From Pedobacter panaciterrae (GTDB taxonomy: Bacteria > Bacteroidota > Bacteroidia > Sphingobacteriales > Sphingobacteriaceae), in the NCBI RefSeq assembly GCF_001636695.1, contig NZ_LGEL01000042.1:1-48268 (forward strand): a DNA stretch of 48,268 nt. The letters run 5' to 3'. The notes under the pieces are model-generated. The model was not told the origin of the DNA and did not search any database. It saw only the letters and a list, made by a program, of their open reading frames with translations. Shown here one piece after another: positions 1 through 6,851 of the stretch (positions are counted from its first letter, which is position 1; each line of letters begins with the position of its first letter). A program made the translations under genes and the position numbers.

Positions 1-19
1 AGATGTGTATAAGAGACAG
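1..19. other. Nextera transposon-end adapter (artefact)
   Basis: The first 19 bases are exactly the Tn5 mosaic-end/Nextera read adapter (AGATGTGTATAAGAGACAG). They are library sequence, not genome. The matching reverse-complement end occurs at the other end of the window, so both termini are contig ends left untrimmed. Confidence 0.97.
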
Positions 20-143
20 CTGTTGTAGATTGACGTGAACGGCTACCCAATTCGATGTTAGTAGCAAGATTTAAGTTTTTCACATCTAATTTTGCGAAAG
101 TTTTATTTCTTCTGTCTTTTCTTTTTAATCTGGTAACTGCCAT
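20..143 (-). CDS. Small basic protein, partial (3' end cut off by contig end)
   Basis: An ATG at 143 on the minus strand opens a frame that stays open for 41 codons until the adapter. The product starts MAVTRLKRKDRRNKT and continues with a segment containing NIELGSRSR. It is strongly basic at its N-terminus, with no signal peptide or membrane segment, which would suit a small RNA- or DNA-binding protein. I do not recognise the family. It lies 31 bp downstream of the tRNA-Cys gene on the same strand and could be co-transcribed with it. The C-terminus is missing, so length and function stay open. Confidence 0.6.
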
Positions 144-174
144 GTTAATCTTTTTTAATTTATTATAAATCTTG

Positions 175-245
175 AGGTCGAGACAGGATTCGAACCGCTG
201 TAGGAGGTTTTGCAGACCTCTGCCTAGCCACTCGGCCACTCGACC
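175..245 (-). tRNA. tRNA-Cys (anticodon GCA)
   Basis: The reverse complement folds as a cloverleaf of 71 nt. It has a perfect 7-bp acceptor stem (GGTCGAG with CTCGACC), a short D stem (GCC/GGC), and an anticodon stem GAGGT/ACCTC around the loop CTGCAAA, which gives anticodon GCA. The T loop is TTCGAAT. The discriminator is U, as expected for tRNA-Cys, and CCA is not encoded (CAA follows). The T stem is odd: AGCGG faces CCTGT, which leaves two internal mismatches. Confidence 0.93.
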
Positions 246-294
246 CTACTGAAATTCAGGCTGCAAAAATAGTAAATAATACTTACTATGCAAT

Positions 295-1044
295 TTATTT
301 CTGCAAATTTCTACTAATATCTGCACAAAGAATTGCCGCCGATATCGCAACGTTCAAAGACTCAGCCTCTCCAACCCTTGGAATTGTTACCGGATTGGTA
401 ATTAAATTTATTATTTCGGGTGTTATTCCCTGGCCTTCATTGCCTAGAATCACTACGCCCTCTGTTCCCCATTTCGTTTCATAAATACTGGTTCCATTAA
501 GAACCGCACCAAAAACAGGCACTTTAATGTTTTTTAAAAATGCAGAAAGCTCTTCGTAATAAACATTTATCCTGCTCAAAGATCCCATTGTTGCCTGCAC
601 TGTTTTTGGATTATAAATTTCGACAGTGTTATTAGAACAGATGATTTGTTTAAATCCAAACCAGTCGGCAGTGCGGATAATTGTGCCAAGGTTACCAGGA
701 TCCTGTACCCCATCAAGCACTAAAGAAAATGACCCTTTTAGAATACTAACATCCAGACTGTGGCTTTTAGGAATATGCACAAGAGCCAGCACACCTTGCG
801 GAGTTTGTAAAGTACTAATCTTCTCCAGTTCGACGTTGTTTACTTCAAATAACTTTATATTTGCAGGCAAATTGGGCAGTAAAGACTGATATTGAGCCAG
901 ATAATAAATACTATGTATCTGGTATGAAGATTGAATAAATTCTACAATAGATTTTATACCTTCAATAATAAATATCCCATTTTCTTTACGGTACTTTTTT
1001 TGATGTAACGATTTAATAAACCCTATCTGAGATTTTGAAAGCAT
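295..1044 (-). CDS. TrmH/SpoU-family RNA methyltransferase
   Basis: This 249-residue protein is an SPOUT-class RNA 2'-O-ribose methyltransferase that would use S-adenosylmethionine on rRNA or tRNA in the cytoplasm. An N-terminal substrate-binding segment (MLSKSQIGFIKSLHQKKYRK, then IIEG) is followed by the three SpoU motifs: NLGTIIRTADWFG, LGNEGQGI, and near the C-terminus IPRVGEAESLNVAISAA, which forms the knotted cofactor site. The frame is open upstream to 1080, but the start at 1044 fits the family (MLSK...) and removes a Tyr-rich extension. The gene is divergent from the Omp85 gene, and the two 5' ends overlap. Which nucleotide is methylated cannot be told from sequence. Confidence 0.9.
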   Translation of the reverse strand: MLSKSQIGFIKSLHQKKYRKENGIFIIEGIKSIVEFIQSSYQIHSIYYLAQYQSLLPNLPANIKLFEVNNVELEKISTLQTPQGVLALVHIPKSHSLDVSILKGSFSLVLDGVQDPGNLGTIIRTADWFGFKQIICSNNTVEIYNPKTVQATMGSLSRINVYYEELSAFLKNIKVPVFGAVLNGTSIYETKWGTEGVVILGNEGQGITPEIINLITNPVTIPRVGEAESLNVAISAAILCADISRNLQK

Positions 1045-3431
1045 ACTATAATAATAAAAGGAATGTCCATTTTCATGCAATATTACTATTTATTCTTGTT
1101 TTTGTTATGGGATGCTCCTCAACAAAATATATTGCGGACTACCAATCTATTGTTAAAAATGTAGAAATAGACAGCATAAATAAAGCTTTTGAGGAAGAAG
1201 CCTTTAATTATATTCAAAAAGATATCAGGCCAACATCAACAATTGGTATCAATGTGATTATTTATAATATATTCAATACTAAAGACGGCCGCTATAAAAC
1301 TTCTAATATAAAACCACTAGGCACGCCCCCTCCAATTCTTGACAGCACATTAGTAGAGATTTCGCGTAGTCAGATAGAAAAGTTTTTGCAGAGTAAGGGC
1401 TATTTTATGGCCAAAGTGAAATCCGAAGTAAAGGTAAAGAATAAAAGAGCTGATGTTCTTTTTAAGGCAAATCCGGGGCCGGTATTTCATGTGAAAAAAG
1501 TAAAGATAGAAATTCCGGATTCAACTGTTAAAAAGTTCTATATGGATAGCAGAGCTACCCAGACTTATTTGAAAGAGGGAATGAGGTATGATGATGATTC
1601 TTTAGCGCATGAACGCGATCGGATCTATACTGTAATGAAAGAAAAAGGGTATTTCTATTTTGCAAGGCCGTACATAAAATATGAGGTAGATTCGAACTTA
1701 AATTCCAGTAAGGCCAACATTACATTGCTTATTGATAATCCTGTTGATAAGCCCAAACATGAGCAGTATTATATAGGTGAAGCTAATGTAATTATTGCTC
1801 CAAATGCTGATGGGTTTCCGAATGATTCGCTTGTAATGAACGATAAGGTTTTTAAAGGCTTAAGGTATACGGATCTCTCTAAGAAGTTCAGAAGAAATCC
1901 TATAGTACGGTACAATTTCCTTCATCAGGGAGAGATGTATAGTATTTTTAATGAGAATCTTACCTATGACAGAATGTATGAACTTAACGTTTTTAAAAAT
2001 GTTAAGATAGATTATAACACGCCAAAGGATAGTATCAATAAGGTATTTCCTGTTATCCAGTTAATCCCTCAAAAAATAATGAGTAACAGGGTAGAGGGAG
2101 AGGTGCCTTTTAATGCAGGTACCGTTGGTTTTACTTTGTCAAATACCTATACAAACAACAATCTTTTCCGTGGAGCGGAGCGGTTTGAGTTTCAGGTTAA
2201 GGGAGGTTTGCAATCCAGAATTGGACAAGGAGGGTCGATATTCACGGATATCTATCAGCGAGATTTCTCAATTAGTGCAAATCTGACTGTGCCAAGGTTA
2301 ATGTTGCCGTTTATTACTGCCAGACCAAGCAGAAGGGGTGGTATGCCGCATACCATATTCTCTACCAGTTATGTATATGCTCAGCAAAAAAACTTCTTTG
2401 AGCGTCATGTATTTCTAAGTTCGTTAACTTATGAATTTGTGGAGTCGAAATCTAAATACCATTCTGTTACTCCTTTAAACTTTGAGTATAGGTTTGGAGG
2501 GCTTTTATTTGATAAAAATGACCCTAACAACCAAACAGAGGTACTTAAGAATTTTTACAATCTTTTATTGTTAGACAGGAGAGATATTACCCTTGGTATT
2601 AAGTACACATTTTCTCTAAATGCCGATAAGTTGTTAAGCAATGAGAGCTTTGTCTATTTTAGAGGTAGTATGGATTTAGCTGGTAATATGCTGCAATTAG
2701 GTACAAAAATTTTAGGTTATAAATCTAATCCTAAAGACAGTGTATATGCTACAATATTCGGGTTGCCATATAATCAATATATGCGTCCTGAGATAGATTT
2801 TCGCTGGTATAAAAGCCTTGGTGGAGAGAAACAGTTCGTAGCCCGTATAAATAGCGGAATTGGTTACGCATATGGGAATTCTACATCTATTCCGTTCGAG
2901 AAATTGTTTTTTGCAGGTGGATCAAGCGGAATCAGGGCGTGGCAGGCAAGAACTTTGGGGCCCGGGAATTATGACAGAGGGAAAGCACTTACTTCTGATA
3001 CGGCGAGAAGGGCATTATATGGTTTGGATCAGCTTGGAGAGATGCACATTGAGGCAAATTTAGAATACAGATATAAGCTGTTAAACAAATTCTTTGGTGC
3101 TAAACTGAAGGGTGCTGTGTTTTTAGATGCCGGTAACGTGTGGAATGTTTCGAGGACCGGAACTCCATCAACATATTTCGATTTCAAAAAACTGGGAAGC
3201 CAGATCGCTCTGGGTACAGGTATGGGTTTCAGGTACGATGTGCAATACTTTGTGTTCAGGTTTGATATTGGTTTGAAACTTAAAGATCCGCAGTTTGAAG
3301 GTTCTGATCAATGGATGTTCAAACGGTTCTTTACTGGTAATAAAACGTTTAAAGACAATTATTACCTTACCCATAGTCCGGATAGGTATCGCTTTGTTCA
3401 ATACAATTTTGGTATAGGGATGCCTTTTTAA
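1035..3431 (+). CDS. Omp85-family outer-membrane barrel lipoprotein (TamA/BamA-like, TamL type)
   Basis: This 798-residue outer-membrane assembly protein of the BamA/TamA superfamily would take part in inserting or exporting proteins at the outer membrane. The N-terminus has a lipoprotein signal with lipobox VMGC (Cys27), so the mature protein should be lipid-anchored. POTRA-like periplasmic repeats follow (roughly 60-350), then a C-terminal barrel. The barrel carries the family signature FFAGGSSGIRAW and later FLDAGNVW, and ends in an aromatic terminal strand. Lipidated TamA relatives (TamL) are typical of Bacteroidota; a tamB partner is not in this window. The start is a TTG at 1035, because a stop codon lies just upstream (1017-1019) and any later ATG would destroy the signal peptide. 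It overlaps the divergent methyltransferase start by 10 bp. Confidence 0.88.
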   Translation: MKAYYNNKRNVHFHAILLFILVFVMGCSSTKYIADYQSIVKNVEIDSINKAFEEEAFNYIQKDIRPTSTIGINVIIYNIFNTKDGRYKTSNIKPLGTPPPILDSTLVEISRSQIEKFLQSKGYFMAKVKSEVKVKNKRADVLFKANPGPVFHVKKVKIEIPDSTVKKFYMDSRATQTYLKEGMRYDDDSLAHERDRIYTVMKEKGYFYFARPYIKYEVDSNLNSSKANITLLIDNPVDKPKHEQYYIGEANVIIAPNADGFPNDSLVMNDKVFKGLRYTDLSKKFRRNPIVRYNFLHQGEMYSIFNENLTYDRMYELNVFKNVKIDYNTPKDSINKVFPVIQLIPQKIMSNRVEGEVPFNAGTVGFTLSNTYTNNNLFRGAERFEFQVKGGLQSRIGQGGSIFTDIYQRDFSISANLTVPRLMLPFITARPSRRGGMPHTIFSTSYVYAQQKNFFERHVFLSSLTYEFVESKSKYHSVTPLNFEYRFGGLLFDKNDPNNQTEVLKNFYNLLLLDRRDITLGIKYTFSLNADKLLSNESFVYFRGSMDLAGNMLQLGTKILGYKSNPKDSVYATIFGLPYNQYMRPEIDFRWYKSLGGEKQFVARINSGIGYAYGNSTSIPFEKLFFAGGSSGIRAWQARTLGPGNYDRGKALTSDTARRALYGLDQLGEMHIEANLEYRYKLLNKFFGAKLKGAVFLDAGNVWNVSRTGTPSTYFDFKKLGSQIALGTGMGFRYDVQYFVFRFDIGLKLKDPQFEGSDQWMFKRFFTGNKTFKDNYYLTHSPDRYRFVQYNFGIGMPF

Positions 3432-3446
3432 GCGTACTGCTTAAAA
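3426..3446. terminator. Short AT-rich hairpin between convergent genes
   Basis: TTTTAAGC and GCTTAAAA form a perfect 8-bp inverted repeat with a 5-nt loop. It spans the stop of the Omp85 gene and the stop of the convergent gene at 3441, which are only 9 bp apart. It could act as a weak two-way terminator with T/A runs on both sides, but GC content is low. Confidence 0.4.
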
Positions 3447-3971
3447 CATTCGCTTTAAGCCATCAAATATAGTCTCGAAGAATGTAGATAGGTTTAAACC
3501 GTTGCTGTGATTGAAATAGATGAATATTAAAAGAATGATCACAGCGGCGATAATGAACTTTCTGAAGGCAAAAGCTAAAAAGATGATTAATGCTGGAAAT
3601 AATATCAGCCACATACTGTTAATCACGTAAGGGGTTAGGGTACCTTCCTTTTTATGGACATACAAAAGTTTGCTGTGCGTGCCCTTGTCATTCTGATGCT
3701 TTATATAAACAAATGCGGAGCGCTCCAGTTGTAATGGCAACACGCCTACACCTCCGTTAAATTTAATCGATTGTGTAAAACCGCTTACCGTAAAGGTATA
3801 AATACCATTAATTTTTTCTATCGGCACATCTAAAGAATCGGCCGCTATGATAGCAAGTTTGCTGTTTTTAAGCAGGCTCTCTTTAACTATAAAATTATTG
3901 ATGTCTGCATTTTGAGCATAGCCGGAAACACACATTACTAACAGCAAAATCAACAGATATATTCTTTTCAT
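3441..3971 (-). CDS. Small secreted/membrane protein of unknown function
   Basis: This 176-residue protein is not a family I recognise. It begins with a clear signal peptide ending VSGYAQ. A soluble segment of about 95 residues follows, rich in beta-type sequence. Two adjacent hydrophobic stretches near residues 118-152 (SMWLILFPALIIFLAFAF and IIAAVIILLIFIYF) look like a membrane hairpin, and the tail is short. Its ATG overlaps the stop of the upstream patatin gene (ATGA, 3968-3971), so the two are probably translationally coupled and related in function at the envelope. Confidence 0.75.
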   Translation of the reverse strand: MKRIYLLILLLVMCVSGYAQNADINNFIVKESLLKNSKLAIIAADSLDVPIEKINGIYTFTVSGFTQSIKFNGGVGVLPLQLERSAFVYIKHQNDKGTHSKLLYVHKKEGTLTPYVINSMWLILFPALIIFLAFAFRKFIIAAVIILLIFIYFNHSNGLNLSTFFETIFDGLKRMF

Positions 3972-6298
3972 TCTATAGATCGTTTATTGTAAATCAGATA
4001 CCCCAAATGTAGTAAAACCCCGTTTCTTTTTATCGGGTCATCATATAAATTGTAACTAAGGCTTATTGGACCAACAGGAGTGTGATATACAAGTCCTGCA
4101 GTACCGGCATATTGCCATTTAGTAAGTGGATTCATGCGGCCTATTCCCTGAAAACCTATTTTCTCAAATTTCTGATAGGGGAGAAATACGTAACCTTCAA
4201 CTCTTAAATCAAGATTTCTTTTAATACTGTACACATTTTTAATGCCTCCTGCAAAGTAGCTTGTGGCCCTGAAATTTTCTAAAAAAACAGATCTGCTGTC
4301 CTGTAAGGGATAAAACGCAGGGGCAGAAAGGATGGTAGAGTAGTAATTAGAAAACAATGGCTGGTTAGAAATCACAGCTTCCAGTAAATATCCCAATGAA
4401 TATTTAGGCTTTGTGAGGAAGTAATTCTCATCACTAACCTTTAAATTAAACCATTGCCTGTATTTTTTGTTTACCACAGTTTTGCTTGCTAAAAGCTCGT
4501 CAGATTCGGTAAAGCCGTCAGTAATATTGCCAGGTGTATAGCTCTCTCTTCCTGCAAAATAATTTAGACTTAACAGGAAGTTACGACCTTTATTTGCGTA
4601 TTGTTTCCGGTTAAAAGTGTATTGTTCAAAAGCGAAGGTAGACCTGGATGCATTGAATACTGTTTTGTCCAGTTGATTACCTACCTCAAAGGTGTTGTTG
4701 GGACTATACCCATCGTAATTATTAATGAATGCAGTATTTAGTGTTACTTTGGTGTTACGGTTTAATGGGAAACCAATTTTTAAGTCTATTTTTCTGTCTG
4801 CCTGCTCAATATATAAAGGGTGTGGATTTTCAATAAAGATGGAACTGGTTTTATAATAATCAAAGTGATTATAGGTCATCTCCATTGCAAGGAACAAGGG
4901 TAACCTGGATGGATAATCGATCCTTCCGTTTACTTGTGCCGACTCATAAAAACGTCCCGAATAAAGATTAGTGCCGAATGTATAGGATTTCCGATTCAGG
5001 TAGTTGTACTGCATACCAAGAAACACATTGCTGATTGGTCTGGTGGCTATATTACCCCCAAAATCTATTTTAAAACTTTTTTGTGGTTTAGCTACAATTT
5101 CAAAGTTATAGCTGTCTGACACCGGATTGTAGGTTATCTTGGGATAAATGGTCTCGAAGGTTTCATCGGCAACCAATTTATAATAGCCTTGCTTAATGTC
5201 ATCAAGATCGAAGGTGTTCTGGTCTCTTTTAAACAAGCGTTCGATGTATTTTTTTTGTTGAGTATTTACTCCTGATACTGTTATTCCGCTAAAAACCAGA
5301 TTGGGTTTTTTATTGTTAAACTGGGTCCTTTTGATCATCAGGTCTCCTGTGGTTACCCGTCTGCTTATCTTTTTCTTGATCTGCTCCATGTCGGCCATTG
5401 TTGCATCATAGCCTTGTTTTATGAGGGCTTCAACAGGGTTGAAATTGGTTACAGAATATCCCCTTAAGTCGGGTTGAATGTAAATGCCATTCGGCCCGAT
5501 AAGGGTAGAATCTGATTTAGAAAGGAACATGAAAACCATAAGGCGGTTCATTAACCGTTCATCGTTGTTTTTAGGATATTCATTAAAGTTTTTTGAAGAT
5601 ACATTAGAGCCTATAATGATGTCGGGATTAAAACTCTCCTTCATTACATCTGCAGGGAAGTTGTTGTACAGGCCACCATCAAAAACATACTTATCGTCGA
5701 GTTTAATTGGCCTGTAAATAAGAGGCACAGTCATGGTTGCTCTAACAGCTTCAGTTAAACTGCCTTTTTTTACGGTTATACTATTTTGCGACAATACATC
5801 AGATACCATGCAGCGGTAAGGGACAAAAAGGTTGTCGAAATTATCTTTAGAAATAGCTGATGCCTGGGCAAATAGTTCTAATAAGGCAAAATTCAGAGGA
5901 ATATCATTTACCAGATTAGATCTGAAATTGAACCTTAAATTGGAATCAACAGAAAGCTTTGCTGTAATTATTGATGGACTGATGCTTTTCTTTTGAAAGA
6001 AAAAGCTGTAGTCACTTTTGTATTTTCCGGTTACCCAATCCTGAAAATCACTGCTTAGTGCTATTTTCTCTATTTGAGTGGGTGAATATCCTGCGGCATA
6101 CATAGCCCCAACTATGCCACCCATAGATGTTCCGGTAATGTAATCTATTGGGATGTTGTTTTCCTCGAGTGCCTTTAATATGCCTATGTGAGCTAACCCC
6201 TTTGCACCACCACCACTCAATACTAAACCTACTTTCTGCGCATTTACATTTAATGCACTTATAAATAGAATCAGCATGAGTAATATTCTTATAAGCAT
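3968..6298 (-). CDS. Patatin-like phospholipase with C-terminal outer-membrane barrel
   Basis: This 776-residue secreted lipase-like protein has a signal peptide (about 1-20). A patatin domain (about 22-310) carries all catalytic elements: the oxyanion motif GGGAKG (29-34), the nucleophile motif GTSMGG (Ser58), and the catalytic Asp in DGG (Asp207). A POTRA-like segment lies around 330-410, and the remainder is repetitive beta-strand sequence typical of a surface-antigen/Omp85-like barrel. This architecture matches the PlpD/FplA group (type Vd-like), where the barrel anchors the phospholipase A activity at the outer membrane. The gene is followed with a 4-bp overlap by a small membrane-protein gene. 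The substrate (own envelope lipids or foreign membranes) is not evident. Confidence 0.9.
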   Translation of the reverse strand: MLIRILLMLILFISALNVNAQKVGLVLSGGGAKGLAHIGILKALEENNIPIDYITGTSMGGIVGAMYAAGYSPTQIEKIALSSDFQDWVTGKYKSDYSFFFQKKSISPSIITAKLSVDSNLRFNFRSNLVNDIPLNFALLELFAQASAISKDNFDNLFVPYRCMVSDVLSQNSITVKKGSLTEAVRATMTVPLIYRPIKLDDKYVFDGGLYNNFPADVMKESFNPDIIIGSNVSSKNFNEYPKNNDERLMNRLMVFMFLSKSDSTLIGPNGIYIQPDLRGYSVTNFNPVEALIKQGYDATMADMEQIKKKISRRVTTGDLMIKRTQFNNKKPNLVFSGITVSGVNTQQKKYIERLFKRDQNTFDLDDIKQGYYKLVADETFETIYPKITYNPVSDSYNFEIVAKPQKSFKIDFGGNIATRPISNVFLGMQYNYLNRKSYTFGTNLYSGRFYESAQVNGRIDYPSRLPLFLAMEMTYNHFDYYKTSSIFIENPHPLYIEQADRKIDLKIGFPLNRNTKVTLNTAFINNYDGYSPNNTFEVGNQLDKTVFNASRSTFAFEQYTFNRKQYANKGRNFLLSLNYFAGRESYTPGNITDGFTESDELLASKTVVNKKYRQWFNLKVSDENYFLTKPKYSLGYLLEAVISNQPLFSNYYSTILSAPAFYPLQDSRSVFLENFRATSYFAGGIKNVYSIKRNLDLRVEGYVFLPYQKFEKIGFQGIGRMNPLTKWQYAGTAGLVYHTPVGPISLSYNLYDDPIKRNGVLLHLGYLIYNKRSIE

Positions 6299-6345
6299 AG
6301 CATGCTAAAAATAGGAGTTTTATTTCATAATGCTGATCTCATTAC

Positions 6346-6819
6346 TCAGTTTAACGAAAATATGCTGTAGGTTAAGATTGTCGCAAAGCTAACCCATAAA
6401 ATATACGGGATGAATAATAACCCAGCGGTTTTGTCAATTTTATAGAATACCATTGCGTTTATAATGATGGCGATAAGCAAGGCAATAATCTCAAAAAGTG
6501 CTACTCCAATTTCATGAGCATAAAAGAACAGGAACGACCACATTACATTTAAAACAAGTTGTAAGAGGTATATGGCTACTGTACGGGGGAAATGCTCAAC
6601 TTCTTTTCTTTTTAACCAAATCAGGTATGCCGCAATTCCCATTAAAATGTAAAGGGTAGTCCATACGGGAGCAAATATCCAGTTCGGTGGATTAAAAGAG
6701 GGCTTATTTAGTGTTAAGTACCAGGTTTTAACATATTGAGAGGTAAACCACCCGCCGATAGCACCCATAGCTAAAGGAATAGCAATACTAATAATAAAGG
6801 CAACTGGTTTAAATCTCAT
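6346..6819 (-). CDS. tspO: TspO/MBR family tryptophan-rich sensory protein
   Basis: This 157-residue membrane protein has five predicted helices. It has the family signatures: a WYxxLNKPSFNPPNWIFAPVW segment with its conserved Pro and Trp residues near 32-53, then LNVMWSFLFF (about 90-99), and a C-terminal PYILWVSFATIL segment. TspO proteins bind porphyrins and related tetrapyrroles and are linked to stress and tetrapyrrole turnover. It lies on the same strand as its neighbours but with separate intergenic gaps, so it may be transcribed alone. Length is normal for the family. Confidence 0.93.
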   Translation of the reverse strand: MRFKPVAFIISIAIPLAMGAIGGWFTSQYVKTWYLTLNKPSFNPPNWIFAPVWTTLYILMGIAAYLIWLKRKEVEHFPRTVAIYLLQLVLNVMWSFLFFYAHEIGVALFEIIALLIAIIINAMVFYKIDKTAGLLFIPYILWVSFATILTYSIFSLN

Positions 6820-6851
6820 ATTTTGTTAAAATTGTTATGCAATGTTACAAG

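Noticed and set aside
295-1080. Longer start (1080) for the RNA methyltransferase
   Set aside because: The extra 12 residues (MHENGHSFYYYS) do not look like the family N-terminus and would extend further into the divergent gene.
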